The notes: generated by a model from the sequence alone, not told the origin. A stretch of DNA of 64,000 nucleotides from Streptomyces sp. NBRC 109706 (GCF_000974485.1 NZ_BBOM01000005.1:1038289-1102288); one strand, 5' to 3'. Counted from the first letter of the stretch, positions 1-9,062 are shown. Numbers and translations are program-made.

Positions 1-946
1 CCGTATCGTCTTCCTCCACCTCCAGGTCCTCGTTGCGGGTGACCCGGAAGACATGGTGCGCGAGGACCACCATGCCCGGAAACAACTCCTCCAGGTGGGC
101 CGCGATCACATCCTCGACGGGCACAAAGCGTCGGGGGGAGACCTCGAGGAAGCGGGACAGCAGCGGCGGCACCTTCACCCGGGCGAAGTGCCGGTGGCCG
201 GTGGCCGGGTTGCGGACGACCACCGCGAGGTTGAGGGAGAGCCCGGATATATAGGGGAACGGGTGCGCCGGGTCGACGGCCAGCGGGGTGAGCACGGGGA
301 ATATCCGCTTGCGGAACAGCGAGAACAGCGTGGTCTGTTCGTGTTCGGCGAGGTCGGGCCAGCGCAGCAGATGGATGCCCTGCTCGGCCAGCAGCGGGTT
401 GACCTCCCGCTGGTAGCAGGTGGCCTGCCGGGCGAGCTGTTCCCTGGCGACGGACCAGATGTCCTCCAGCACCTCGCCCGGCGGGCGGCCGGTCAGCGAA
501 CGGGTGGCGACGCCGGTGGCGATCCGCCGCTTGAGCCCGGCGACCCGCACCATGAAGAACTCGTCCAGGTTGCTGGCGAAGATGCTCAGGAAGTTGGCCC
601 GTTCGAGCAGCGGGGTGGCCGGGTCCTCGGCCAGCTCAAGCACCCGCTCGTTGAACGCCAGCCAGCTGCGCTCCCGGTCGAGGAACCGGTCCTCGGGGAG
701 GGGCGGGAAGCTGGTGTCCCCGACGGCGGCCTCGACTGCGGCCTCGACGCCGCCCTCAGCGCCGGCGCCGCGCCCCGGGACGATCTCGGCGTCGAGCGCC
801 GCCAACATCGCCCGGTCCCCCATCTGCCCGTCGCCCAACGCGGCGTCGCCCCGCACGCGATCGCCCAACGAGCCGATCGGATCGGGGGCGGGGGCTCGTT
901 CCTCGGTGTCCACTCGGGCCGACTGACCGTTACGCGCTGGGCTCAT
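1..946 (-). CDS. ppk: Polyphosphate kinase 1, N-terminal part (C-terminus beyond window)
   Basis: Transfers the gamma phosphate of ATP onto inorganic polyphosphate, reversibly. The 315 codons present start with about 75 poorly conserved residues. They continue into the PPK N domain ([20 protein letters not shown], then [18 protein letters not shown]) and the head domain ([20 protein letters not shown]). The catalytic phospholipase D-like domains lie off the left edge. I chose the ATG at 946 because GGGAG sits nine bases upstream and the product then begins where Streptomyces PPK normally does. The frame stays open back to 1183 through a helix-turn-helix segment, listed separately. The motif cgttcgcccgg at 967-977, minus strand, faintly resembles a PHO box. 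Confidence 0.93.
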   Translation of the reverse strand, partial: MSPARNGQSARVDTEERAPAPDPIGSLGDRVRGDAALGDGQMGDRAMLAALDAEIVPGRGAGAEGGVEAAVEAAVGDTSFPPLPEDRFLDRERSWLAFNERVLELAEDPATPLLERANFLSIFASNLDEFFMVRVAGLKRRIATGVATRSLTGRPPGEVLEDIWSVAREQLARQATCYQREVNPLLAEQGIHLLRWPDLAEHEQTTLFSLFRKRIFPVLTPLAVDPAHPFPYISGLSLNLAVVVRNPATGHRHFARVKVPPLLSRFLEVSPRRFVPVEDVIAAHLEELFPGMVVLAHHVFRVTRNEDLEVEEDDT

Positions 947-1183
947 GCCACCATTCTCCCGCCATCCGGGCGAACGGGACACAACGCGTGAGTGACGAGT
1001 GGAGGTGCGCGTGACACGCGAATCCTCACGGTAGTGATCGGCCCACCGCTTGACGGTGCGCGGCGAGACGCCGTACTCGGCCGCCGCACGCCGCATCGAC
1101 CACCCGTTTCTCAGCACGGCACGCGCGAGGCGCAGCCGTTCCTCCTCCGAGAGGTACCGCTCGCGCCGGTCACCACCACTCAT
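947..1183 (-). pseudogene. IS481-type transposase N-terminal HTH remnant, in frame with ppk
   Basis: Seventy-nine codons from ATG 1183 run without a stop straight into the ppk start. Their first 55 residues form a convincing helix-turn-helix ([19 protein letters not shown], then RWADHYRE). This matches the leucine-zipper/HTH domain that opens IS481-family transposases in Streptomyces, including the following Arg/Ser/Thr/His-rich linker. No DDE catalytic domain or terminal repeats are present. ATG 1183 has no good ribosome binding site, so a decayed insertion abutting ppk is more likely than a functional HTH-PPK fusion. A separate small DNA-binding gene is the alternative. Confidence 0.6.
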
Positions 1184-1248
1184 GTCTCGGACAGTACCCC
1201 GCGACGCCCGAACGCCCCACCCACGAGGCACCGGAACCGCGCGACGGA

Positions 1249-1986
1249 TCAGCCCCGGCTCGCCAGCCAGTCGGCGTAACGGGTGGGCGCCAGTTGGGCG
1301 TTGGTGTTGGTGAGGACATCGCCCCGGACGGCGCCGAACATCCCGGCCTCGGGATCGGTGACGACGGTGCGGTCGTCGGACGCGTGCGCCAGGGTGATCC
1401 GGCCCAGCTCGTCCAGCGCGAACACCTCGGGGCCCGCGACATGCCGCACCCCGTTCAGCGGGGCGCCGGCGGCGACATCCGCCACGGCCTCGGCCACGTC
1501 CCGGGCGGCGATCGGCTGGATCGGCGTGGCGGGCAGCCGGACGGTGTCGTCGTCGGCGGTCCAGGACAGGACGGAGTCGATGAACTCCATGAACTGCGTC
1601 GCCCGGACGATCGAGTAGGGGATCCCCCCGGCCTCAAGAGCCTCCTCCTGGAACGTCTTGGCCCGGTAGTAGTCCAGCTCCGGCACCTGGTCGACGCCGA
1701 CGATGGAGAGGATGACGAAGTGCCCGACGCCGGCCTTCCGCGCCGCGTCCAGCAGCTGCTCCATCGAGGTCCGGAAGAACGCCGCGGAGGCCGCGTCGAA
1801 GGTCGGCGAGTTCGTCAGGTTGACGACGACCTCGGCGCCGGCGACGGCCTCGTCGACGCCCTGGCCGCTGATGACATCGAGGCCGGTGGACGGCGAGTGC
1901 GGCACCGCCTCGTGCCCGGCGCCGTTCAGGATCTCGACGACCTGCGACCCGATCAGACCGGTACCGCCGATGACTGCGATCTTCAT
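1249..1986 (-). CDS. NmrA-like NAD(P)-binding protein, RsrR target
   Basis: A 245-residue atypical short-chain dehydrogenase of the NmrA/NAD-dependent epimerase type. The Rossmann motif GGTGLIG is at residues 7-13, a VNLTNS stretch lies near the end of the nucleotide domain, and there is a single YYRAK motif. Proteins of this kind are often redox-sensing NAD(P)-binding regulators rather than enzymes. It is transcribed divergently from an RsrR-type regulator across two operator-like palindromes, as the S. venezuelae RsrR neighbour sven6562 is. The ATG at 1986 was chosen because the Rossmann fold starts immediately after it. Its exact biochemical role is unknown. Confidence 0.85.
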   Translation of the reverse strand: MKIAVIGGTGLIGSQVVEILNGAGHEAVPHSPSTGLDVISGQGVDEAVAGAEVVVNLTNSPTFDAASAAFFRTSMEQLLDAARKAGVGHFVILSIVGVDQVPELDYYRAKTFQEEALEAGGIPYSIVRATQFMEFIDSVLSWTADDDTVRLPATPIQPIAARDVAEAVADVAAGAPLNGVRHVAGPEVFALDELGRITLAHASDDRTVVTDPEAGMFGAVRGDVLTNTNAQLAPTRYADWLASRG

Positions 1987-2053
1987 GCCATGCCCTTCGT
2001 TGGAATGTGCCGTTATGAGGCAATATGCCGCAACGACGGCACCGCGCCCGTTA

Positions 2054-2076
2054 ACTCGGACACGTTTCATCCGAGA
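2054..2076. promoter_or_regulatory. RsrR operator candidate 1
   Basis: Inverted repeat actcgga - 9 bp - tccgaga between the divergent NmrA-like gene and rsrR. It has the same arm sequence and spacing as the copy at 2081-2103, centre to centre 27 bp. RsrR of S. venezuelae is reported to use an 11-3-11 inverted repeat, and this site fits that size. Confidence 0.75.
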
Positions 2077-2080
2077 TGAT

Positions 2081-2103
2081 ACTCGGATATCCGCTGTCCG
2101 AGT
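2081..2103. promoter_or_regulatory. RsrR operator candidate 2 (perfect arms)
   Basis: Inverted repeat actcgga - 9 bp - tccgagt with perfect 7-bp arms, 39 bp upstream of the rsrR start. With the neighbouring copy it probably controls both divergent genes and makes rsrR autoregulated. Confidence 0.8.
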
Positions 2104-2142
2104 ACGCCGCCCGGTGGTCAACCGCCTGGTTAGAGTGACCGG

Positions 2143-2619
2143 GTGAAGATGTCCGGCGGGGTCGAGTGGGCGTTGCACTGCTGCGTCGTCCTCACCTCGG
2201 TCGAGGAGCCGGTCCCGGCGACCCGGCTCGCCGAGCTGCACGACGTCTCGCCCAGCTATCTCGCCAAACAGCTCCAGGCGCTCTCCCGCGCCGGGCTGGT
2301 GCGTTCCGTGCAGGGCAAGGCCGGCGGCTACACGCTCACCCGCGAACCGGCCGCGATCACGGTGCTCGACGTGGTCGAGGCGGTGGACGGCCCGGCGCCG
2401 GCCTTCGTCTGCACCGAGATCCGTCAGCGGGGGCCGCTGGCCACCCCGGCCGCGTCCTGCACGGCGCCCTGCGCGATCAGTCGCGCGATGCACACGGCCG
2501 ACGCGGCCTGGCGCGGCGCGCTGCGCGCCGTCACCATCGCCGACCTCGCCCGCGACGTCGGCGCGGACTACGGCCCCCGCGCCATGTCCCGCATCAGCGA
2601 CTGGCTGACCGCCGGCTAG
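2143..2619 (+). CDS. rsrR: Rrf2-family [2Fe-2S] redox regulator RsrR
   Basis: A 158-residue Rrf2 repressor with an N-terminal winged helix and wing (VQGKAGGYTL). The cluster ligands described for S. venezuelae RsrR are all at the same positions: Glu8, His12, Cys90 and Cys110, with the extra Cys106. This unusual Glu/His/Cys/Cys set separates RsrR from the three-Cys NsrR and IscR types. It should sense redox state through one-electron cycling of a [2Fe-2S] cluster. Start GTG 2143; the ATG at 2149 would remove two residues and shift the numbering. The divergent NmrA-like gene and the two palindromes complete the known arrangement. Confidence 0.92.
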   Translation: MKMSGGVEWALHCCVVLTSVEEPVPATRLAELHDVSPSYLAKQLQALSRAGLVRSVQGKAGGYTLTREPAAITVLDVVEAVDGPAPAFVCTEIRQRGPLATPAASCTAPCAISRAMHTADAAWRGALRAVTIADLARDVGADYGPRAMSRISDWLTAG

Positions 2620-2979
2620 CCGTACCGGCCCGGCGACAGCGCCGGTCACGAACTTCCACACCGGGGAGGCAGCGCACCGTCAACTGCCCTCCGTACAGAC
2701 GGACATCGTGCGACTCCGGCCCGGTACCGGCGTACCCGGCGGCCGGACCTGGGAGCCGCCAGCCCGTCATCGACGGCGTGGGCCGCATCGGCGGCGTGGA
2801 GCAGCGGGACACCGGGGGCACGAGGCCGAACCCGCCCTCGGTCGACGGTTCGGCGCCACTCCGCCCCCGCCGGGCACGCGCCCCCGACCACCACCCCGGA
2901 ACGCACAACGACCACCACAACAGACGAGCCCCGGCCCAAACCGAGCCACAGCACCCCACCAGGGCGAGGCCCCCCCCGG
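2620..2979. other. Intergenic leader to the 37-bp array
   Basis: GC-rich sequence after rsrR with no convincing gene on either strand. Only a weak accggc/gccggt hairpin follows the rsrR stop. The last 100 bases become C- and A-rich and run into the tandem array. Confidence 0.5.
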
Positions 2980-3985
2980 GGCCGCCAGCCCGAAAACCCC
3001 GGCGGGTGACGGCCCCGGCCACCAGACCGGAAACCCCGGCGGGTGACGACGTCGGCCGCCAGGCCGGGAGCCCCCGCAGGTGACAACCCCACCCGCCGGA
3101 CCGAAAGCCCCGGCGAGTTGGGGCCCCGGCCACCAGGCCGGGAGCCCCAGCGGGTCGCAACACCGGCCGCCAGCCCGGGAACCCCAGCGGGTGGCGGCGT
3201 CGGCCGCCAGACCGAAAGCCCCGGCGGGTGGCGGCGTCGGCCGCCGAACCGGGAACCCCGGCAGGGCAGGGCAACACCGGCCGCCAGACCGGGAACTCCG
3301 GCGGGTGGCGGCCCCGGCCACCAGACCGGAAACCCCAGCGAGTCGCAACACCGGCCGCCAAGCCGGGAACCCCCGCAGGTAACAACCCCACCCACCAAAC
3401 CGAAAACCCCGGCGGGTGACGGCCCCGGCCACCACACCAGAAGCCCCACCAGGACAAGGCAACCCCGGCCGCCAGACCGGGAACCCCGGCGGGTTGGGGC
3501 CCCGGCCACCAGGCCGGGGCCCCGCCAGGTGACGGCCCCGGCCACCAAACCGAAAACCCCGCCAGGTCACACCCCCACCCGCCAAACCGAAAACCCCGGC
3601 GGGTGACGGCCCCGGCCACCACACCAGAAGCCCCGCCAGGACAAGGCAACCCCGGCCGCCAGACCGGGAACCCCAGCGAGTCGCAACACCGACCGCCAAG
3701 CCGGGAACCCCCGCAGGTAACAACCCCACCCACCAAACCGAAAACCCCGGCGAGTGGCGGCCCCGGCCACCACGCCAGAAGCCCCGCCAGGGCAAGGCAA
3801 CCCCACCCGCCAAACCAAAAGCCCCGCCAGGGCGACCCCGGCCGCCAGACCGGGAACCCCAGCGGGTCGCAACACCGACCGCCAAGCCGGGAACCCCCGC
3901 AGGTAACAACCCCACCCACCAAACCAAAAGCCCCGCCAGGGCGACCCCGGCCGCCGGGCCGGGAGCCCCGGCCGGCTGGCGGCGC
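2980..3985. repeat. Tandem array of 27 imperfect 37-bp units
   Basis: Units begin at 2980, 3017, 3054, 3091, 3128 and so on to 3949. Most are exactly 37 bp, with 35-, 36- and 40-bp variants. Typical unit opening: ggccgccagaccgggaaccc; typical centre: ccggcgggtg. Many units end in tggcggc, complementary to their own gccgcca start, so transcripts could fold into serial hairpins. A higher-order pattern of three to four units recurs near 3316, 3654 and 3840. Because 37 is not a multiple of three, every frame stays open on both strands; the long reading frames here are artefacts. It lies between convergent rsrR and mshD. Confidence 0.9.
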
Positions 3986-4023
3986 CAGCCGCAGACCGTG
4001 GTTGAGGGCAGCCGGGCCCCCGG

Positions 4024-4920
4024 CTACGTCTCGGTGCGGTACATCACGTCCGTCTCATAGGTCGTGAAGCCCAGGGATTCGTAGACCCGGACGGCCGCCG
4101 TGTTGTCGGCGTCGACATAGAGCATCGCGGTGGCGAGGCCGCGGTCGTCCGCGAGGTGGCGAAGGCCGATCGTGGTGAGGGCGCGGCCGAGGCCCAGGCC
4201 CTGGGCGTCGGGGGCGACGCCGAGCACATAGACCTCGCCCAGGCCCTCCGCGGCGTGCACCTTGGTCCAGTGGAAGCCGAGCAGTTCGCCGTCCCGTTCC
4301 GCCAGGAAGAACCCGGCGGGGTCGAACCACGGTTCGGCCATGCGCGCTTCGAGGTCGCGCCGGGTGAGCGAGCCCTGTTCGGGGTGGTGGGCGAACGCGG
4401 CCGCGTTGAGGCGCAGCCAGGCCGCTTCGTCCCGGCCAGGGACGAACGCGCGGACGGTGATCCCCGGTGCCGGGGTCGGGTCCGGCAGGACCAGGTCGGT
4501 CAACGGGCGCCGCAGCTGGCGGAGTTCGCGGAACTCGGCCAGCCCGAGCCGGCGCGCGAGCCGCCGCGCGGGCGGATGCGCGCCATGCGCCCAGAGGCGC
4601 AGCCGCTGTCCGGATTCGGTCAACAGCGCCTGGCCGAGCAGCATTCCATGGCGGTGGCCCCGGTGGTCCGGGTGCACCACCAGCTCGCTGGACGGCGGTT
4701 CCACCGGGTCGGTGCCGTCCAGTTGTGCGTAGCCGAGCAGTTCGCCGCCCCTGCGGAGCAGCAGATGGCGGACGCCCTCGCGGGAGCCGCCGCGCAGCAG
4801 CAGCCGGCCCTGCTCGGAGACGGCCGGCTGGCCGTCCACCCGGGCCGCCGCCTCGATCAGCCCTTCCACCAGGGCCAGTTCGTCTCCGGACACCTCGTCC
4901 AGCACCTCGACCTCAGTCAT
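4024..4920 (-). CDS. mshD: Mycothiol synthase
   Basis: Acetylates Cys-GlcN-Ins with acetyl-CoA in the last step of mycothiol synthesis in the cytoplasm. At 298 residues it contains two GNAT domains in tandem. The N-terminal one is degenerate (ELVVHPDHRGHRHG). The active C-terminal one carries VYVLGVAPDAQGLGLGRAL, then LYVDADNTAAVRVYESLGF. Length and architecture match actinobacterial MshD. ATG 4920 starts the conserved region. Its terminus converges on the repeat array. Confidence 0.93.
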   Translation of the reverse strand: MTEVEVLDEVSGDELALVEGLIEAAARVDGQPAVSEQGRLLLRGGSREGVRHLLLRRGGELLGYAQLDGTDPVEPPSSELVVHPDHRGHRHGMLLGQALLTESGQRLRLWAHGAHPPARRLARRLGLAEFRELRQLRRPLTDLVLPDPTPAPGITVRAFVPGRDEAAWLRLNAAAFAHHPEQGSLTRRDLEARMAEPWFDPAGFFLAERDGELLGFHWTKVHAAEGLGEVYVLGVAPDAQGLGLGRALTTIGLRHLADDRGLATAMLYVDADNTAAVRVYESLGFTTYETDVMYRTET

Positions 4921-5053
4921 GCTCTCGACCCTATGCCCCCGGACGCGGTTTTCCTTTCACTTCGTTGTTACATGCGGGACCCTGTGGTGCTACGCGCGTA
5001 GCCGTTAGGGTGCGGCTGAATCCCGCCCCCCATCGCCGAGAGGGACCCCGTTC

Positions 5054-6889
5054 GTGAAGCAGCTACGCAGATTCAGAATGGCCGCAGGCGCGGTCGCGAT
5101 GGCGGCCGTTGGGGCGCTGGCGCTGGCCCCCTCGGCCGACGCCGGAGCACCCCAGGGCCAGGGACACGGCCACGGCCATGGCAGTGGCCACGGCAATGGC
5201 CATGGACACGGTGGCGGCCACGGCCACGGCCGGACCGTCGATCTCCAGGTGTTGGCGATCAACGATCTGCATGGCGCGTTGGAGCCGCCCGGCGGTTCGG
5301 ACGGTGAGGTGGTGCACGAGCACGAGGACGGCACCACGGAGACCATCCCGGCCGGCGGCGTCGAGTACCTGGCCGGCGCGCTGGCCGACGCCAGGGCCGG
5401 CGAGCGGCATTCGGTGACGGTGGCGGCCGGCGATCTGGTGGGCGCCACCCCGCTGTTGTCGGGTCTCTTCCATGACGAACCCACCATCGAGGCGCTGAAC
5501 GAGCTGGGCCTGGACGTCGCCGGCGTGGGCAACCACGAGTTCGACGAGGGCTATGCCGAGTTGATCAGGCTCCAGGACGGCGGCTGCCATCCGGTGGACG
5601 GCTGCTACGCGGAGGGCCGGGAGTTCGAGGGTTCCGACTTCCCCTATCTGGCGGCCAACGTGGTCGACGAGGACACAGGCGAGCCGATTCTGGCGCCCTA
5701 CACGGTGCAGAACGTGCGCGGCGTCAAGGTCGGCTTTATCGGCGTCACCCTGGAGGGGACGGCCGATATCGTCACCCAGGAGGGCATCGAGGGACTTGAG
5801 TTCCTGGACGAGGCCGACACCATCAACCGCTATACCGAGGAGCTGCGGCGCCGTGGGGTGAACGCGGTGATCGCGCTGGTCCACGAGGGCGGCTATCCGG
5901 CGTCGGCGGCGTACAACCACGACTGCGACGCGGACGGCGGCGGCCTCTCCGGGCCGATCGTGGACATCGCCCAGCGGACGGATGCGGGCGTCGACGCGCT
6001 GGTCACCGGCCATACCCACCAGCCGTATGTGTGCACCGTGCCCGATCCGAACGGCGACGACCGGCTGGTGACGTCGGCGTCGTCCAACGGGCGGCTGTTC
6101 ACCGAGCTTTCGATGTCCTACGACCGCCGGGCCAGGGACATCGTGCGCACCTCGGTGACGGGCACCAACGTGGTGGTGGACCGGGACCGGGAGCCGGTCG
6201 AGGAGTTGACCGAACTGCTGGACTACTGGCGCGAGTTGGCGGACCCGGTGGCCAACGCCCCGATCGGCTGGATCGCCGGGGACATCCCGGGACGCGGCGC
6301 CGGCACGCCGGAGTTCCCGGCCGGTGACCTGATCGCCGACGCCCAGCTGGCGCACGCCCTGACGCTGGACGAGTCCGCCGATCTGGCCCTGATGAACCCG
6401 GGCGGGGTGCGCGCCGATCTGACCTACGCGGCCTCGGGGGACGAGGGCGACGGGGTGGTCACCTATGGCGAGGGCTTCACGGTGCAGCCGTTCTCCAACA
6501 CGGTGAATCTGCTCGATCTCTCCGGGGAGCAGCTGCTGGCCGTGCTGGTGGAGCAGGTGACCGGCGCCAACGCGGAGGTGCCCAAGATCCTGCAGCCCTC
6601 GGAAGGTTTCGCCTACACCCTGGATCTGACCGCCTCGGGCGCGGATCGGATCGTTGCCGACTCGGTGACGATCAACGGTGCGCCGTTGGACCCGGCGGCG
6701 ACCTACCGGGTCGCGGTCAACTCGTTCCTGGCCGGCGGCGGCGACGGTTTCGCCACCCTGGCCGAGGGCGGCAACCCGCTGGTCGGACAGGACGACATGG
6801 CCGTGCTCGCGGACTACCTGACCGCCAACTCCACGGCGGACGCCCCGCTGGCGCCCCCGACGGCGGACCGGATCACCGTCGTCGAGTAA
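5054..6889 (+). CDS. Secreted 5'-nucleotidase / UDP-sugar hydrolase family protein
   Basis: A 611-residue exported metallophosphatase that should release phosphate from extracellular nucleotides. It has a Sec signal peptide (basic RRFR, hydrophobic core, cut near ADA at residue 30). A Gly/His tract with eight His follows (residues 38-58). The metallophosphoesterase domain shows INDLHG, AGDLVGATP, GNHEFDEG and GHTHQPY, and a C-terminal 5'-nucleotidase domain ends the protein. No sortase signal. The His tract may bind metal or be a linker. The GTG at 5054 sits after an Ala/Pro-free, purine-rich leader (gagaggga). A strong terminator follows. Confidence 0.9.
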   Translation: MKQLRRFRMAAGAVAMAAVGALALAPSADAGAPQGQGHGHGHGSGHGNGHGHGGGHGHGRTVDLQVLAINDLHGALEPPGGSDGEVVHEHEDGTTETIPAGGVEYLAGALADARAGERHSVTVAAGDLVGATPLLSGLFHDEPTIEALNELGLDVAGVGNHEFDEGYAELIRLQDGGCHPVDGCYAEGREFEGSDFPYLAANVVDEDTGEPILAPYTVQNVRGVKVGFIGVTLEGTADIVTQEGIEGLEFLDEADTINRYTEELRRRGVNAVIALVHEGGYPASAAYNHDCDADGGGLSGPIVDIAQRTDAGVDALVTGHTHQPYVCTVPDPNGDDRLVTSASSNGRLFTELSMSYDRRARDIVRTSVTGTNVVVDRDREPVEELTELLDYWRELADPVANAPIGWIAGDIPGRGAGTPEFPAGDLIADAQLAHALTLDESADLALMNPGGVRADLTYAASGDEGDGVVTYGEGFTVQPFSNTVNLLDLSGEQLLAVLVEQVTGANAEVPKILQPSEGFAYTLDLTASGADRIVADSVTINGAPLDPAATYRVAVNSFLAGGGDGFATLAEGGNPLVGQDDMAVLADYLTANSTADAPLAPPTADRITVVE

Positions 6890-6907
6890 CAACGGCCCAC
6901 GGCCGGC

Positions 6908-6953
6908 AACGGGCCGCCTCCGCAGGTCAACACGACTGCGGGGGCGGCCCGTT
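6908..6953. terminator. Bidirectional hairpin terminator
   Basis: Eighteen-bp stem (aacgggccgcctccgcag with its complement, one mismatch) and a 10-base loop, lying between the convergent nucleotidase and lipoprotein genes. Confidence 0.8.
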
Positions 6954-6967
6954 GGGCGCGGTGCCGG

Positions 6968-7426
6968 TCAGTTGTCGATGTCCTCGTGGAACATGGAGCC
7001 ATAGCTCTCGCGCCGCCCCGACTCCCAGACCACATCGAGCTGTTCGCCGGTGACCGCCACCTCGGCCGAGCGGTCGTCCCACTCCTCGTCGCCCTGCTTG
7101 GCACAACTCTCCAGCGTGATGAGCCCGTTGACGACCGTGCCCTCGCAGTTGTCACCCTCGCCCGTCTGGTTCTCCGTGAAGTGCACCGAGTCGCCCTCGA
7201 AGGTCAGGATCGAGTCCGTCTCCTCGTCCCCGGTGAGCCAGACGCCGTCCAGCTCCTCCGCCGTCGGGGCGCTGGCCGGCACCGGCGGGGCCGAGCCGGC
7301 GTCGACATCGTCGCCGTTCTCGGTGCCGCAGCCGCTCAGCGTGCCCGCCAGGGCCGCCGCCGCCAGGGCCGCGCCCCAGCGGGCCCACCGTCTGCCGTCG
7401 GCCGCCTGTCTCCGTGCTCTTCTCAT
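6968..7426 (-). CDS. Small lipoprotein of unknown function
   Basis: A 152-residue protein with a twin-arginine-like basic start (RRARR), a hydrophobic stretch and a lipobox LSGC at about residue 33, so it should be lipid-anchored outside the membrane. The mature part is acidic and contains ELDGVWLTGDEE, ILTFEGD and a GDNCEGTVVNG segment with two Cys that may pair. This layout recalls small beta-barrel lipocalin-like domains, but I cannot name a family. It converges on the nucleotidase gene and shares its terminator. Confidence 0.8.
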   Translation of the reverse strand: MRRARRQAADGRRWARWGAALAAAALAGTLSGCGTENGDDVDAGSAPPVPASAPTAEELDGVWLTGDEETDSILTFEGDSVHFTENQTGEGDNCEGTVVNGLITLESCAKQGDEEWDDRSAEVAVTGEQLDVVWESGRRESYGSMFHEDIDN

Positions 7427-7485
7427 CTCGTGCCCCCTGTTGGTGGAGAAATGGTGGAGAAGTCAGCGGCAGGGTACCCGCGGCA

Positions 7486-8160
7486 TCATTGCGGGGGGCT
7501 GTGCGGCAGTGAAATGGCCGTAACCAAAAACCCGTTCCTGGCCAGCCAACGCCCGTGGAACGTCCCCACCTTGACGCCGTCGACCACCGGGCCCGGGACC
7601 AACAGCTCGGCGGTGAAGGTGCCCTGGTCGGGATCGATGGTCAGCCTGGCCTCCTCGAAGTCCAGCCATTTGGCGGTCAGCGGGTACCAGACCTTGTAGA
7701 CGCTCTCCTTGGCGCTGAAGAGCAGCCGCTCCCAGGTGATCTCGGGGCGCCGGGCGGTCAGTTCGGCCAGCCGGACCCGTTCGTCCGGCAGCGCTATCAG
7801 ATCGACGACGCCCCGGTCCCTGAGCGGTTCGTTGGGCTCGGCGTCGATGCCGACGCCGGCCAGCTCGCCGACCCGGGCGACCACGGCGGCGCGGTAGCCC
7901 TTGCAGTGGGTCATGCTGCCGAGGAACCCCTCGGGCCAGCCGGGCGCGCCACGCTCGCCGGGGAGCAACGGGACACGGGGGCCGCCCAGTTCGGCGAGCG
8001 CGGTGCGGGCGCAGTGCCGCACGGTGGTGAACTCCTGGCGGCGGCCCGCCACGGCCTTCGCTATATGCGCCTCCTCCTCGGGGAAGAGCGGCGACGCCTC
8101 GGGCGGGTCCCCGAAGGACTCGGCGGAGGCGGTGGTCGGGGGAAGCAGTTCCTCGATCAC
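7486..8160 (-). CDS. 4'-phosphopantetheinyl transferase (Sfp/EntD type)
   Basis: Loads the phosphopantetheine arm of CoA onto carrier domains of polyketide or peptide synthases. The 224 residues carry the diagnostic motifs GVGIDAE (Asp106, Glu108) and FSAKESVYK (Lys151, Glu152, Lys156), plus GSMTHCKGY near residue 85. The GTG start overlaps the stop of the phosphoesterase gene by four bases (GTGA), so the two are translationally coupled. It probably serves natural product synthesis; no synthase is in the window. Confidence 0.92.
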   Translation of the reverse strand: MIEELLPPTTASAESFGDPPEASPLFPEEEAHIAKAVAGRRQEFTTVRHCARTALAELGGPRVPLLPGERGAPGWPEGFLGSMTHCKGYRAAVVARVGELAGVGIDAEPNEPLRDRGVVDLIALPDERVRLAELTARRPEITWERLLFSAKESVYKVWYPLTAKWLDFEEARLTIDPDQGTFTAELLVPGPVVDGVKVGTFHGRWLARNGFLVTAISLPHSPPQ

Positions 8161-8999
8161 TTCTGCCCCACCAGCCCCGGCAGGATCGACACCAGACGGC
8201 CGGGCGTCAGCTGGCGCGGCTTCCACTCCCGTGGGTAGCCGAGGGAGACCTCCTGGTGCGGTATGCCCTCGTGGTGGATCAGCCTGGGTATGTGCAGATG
8301 GCCGTAGACCACGCAGGCGGCCCGGTAGCGGCGCGCCCAGTCCTGGGTGCGGTCGGTGCCGCACCAGAGCGCGAACTCGGGGTAGCGCAGCACCCTGGTG
8401 GGCTCGCGCACCAGCGGATAGTGGTTGACCAGCACGGTGGGAAGACCGTCGGGCAGCTCCGCGTCCAGCCTCGCCTCGGTGGCGGCGACCCGCTGCCGGC
8501 ACCAGCTCTCCGAGTCGGGGTAGGGATCGGGCGTGATCATGTACTCGTCGGTGCAGACCACCCCGGCGGCCTCGGCGACGGCCAGCGCCTCACGCTTGTT
8601 GCGGGTGCCGGGCGGCCGGAACGAGTAGTCGTAGTGCAGGAACAGCGGCACGATCACCGCCGGGCCGCCCTCGCCCTCCCACACCGGGTAAGGATCCTCG
8701 GGGGTGACGATGCCCAACCGGCGGCAGAGCGCGACCAGATGCTGGTAGCGGGCCTCGCCGGTCAGCTGGACCGGATCCTCCTTGGGCGTCCACAGCTCGT
8801 GGTTGCCCGGCGTCCAGATCACCTTGGCGAAGCGCTGGCTCAGCAGCGTGAGCGCCCATTCGATGTCCTCCATCACCTCCCCCACATCGCCGGCCACCAG
8901 CAGCCAGTCGTCCTCGCGCTCCGGTTTCAGCCCCGCCGTGATCTCCCGGTTCTCCGGGTATCTGACGTGCAGGTCACTGATTCCCACCAGCTGCCCCAT
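8157..8999 (-). CDS. Calcineurin-like metallophosphoesterase
   Basis: A 280-residue cytoplasmic phosphoesterase with all metal motifs: GISDLHVRYPE, VAGDVGE, WTPGNHELW, VLVNHYPL and YGHLHIP. The substrate is unknown. The pairing with a phosphopantetheinyl transferase, with overlapping codons, is conserved in Streptomyces as far as I recall and hints at a role in carrier-protein phosphopantetheine turnover; that is inference. ATG 8999 is preferred over TTG 9005, since AGGGGAG lies six bases before the ATG. It is divergent from soxR. Confidence 0.9.
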   Translation of the reverse strand: MGQLVGISDLHVRYPENREITAGLKPEREDDWLLVAGDVGEVMEDIEWALTLLSQRFAKVIWTPGNHELWTPKEDPVQLTGEARYQHLVALCRRLGIVTPEDPYPVWEGEGGPAVIVPLFLHYDYSFRPPGTRNKREALAVAEAAGVVCTDEYMITPDPYPDSESWCRQRVAATEARLDAELPDGLPTVLVNHYPLVREPTRVLRYPEFALWCGTDRTQDWARRYRAACVVYGHLHIPRLIHHEGIPHQEVSLGYPREWKPRQLTPGRLVSILPGLVGQK

Positions 9000-9062
9000 C
9001 GGCAACTCCCCTCCTTCGGCGCGCCGTCGAACAGGCCGCCGATCTACGCTACCCCATGCAAT

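Noticed and set aside
53..991. Plus-strand reading frame of 312 residues
   Set aside because: It is the complement of ppk; only the minus strand gives a recognisable protein.
2594..3927. Long overlapping reading frames of 300-440 residues in both directions
   Set aside because: They come from the 37-bp array, whose units keep all frames open; no starts with ribosome sites and no domain signals.
2980..3985. CRISPR array
   Set aside because: Units follow each other with no unique spacers and no Cas genes are present.
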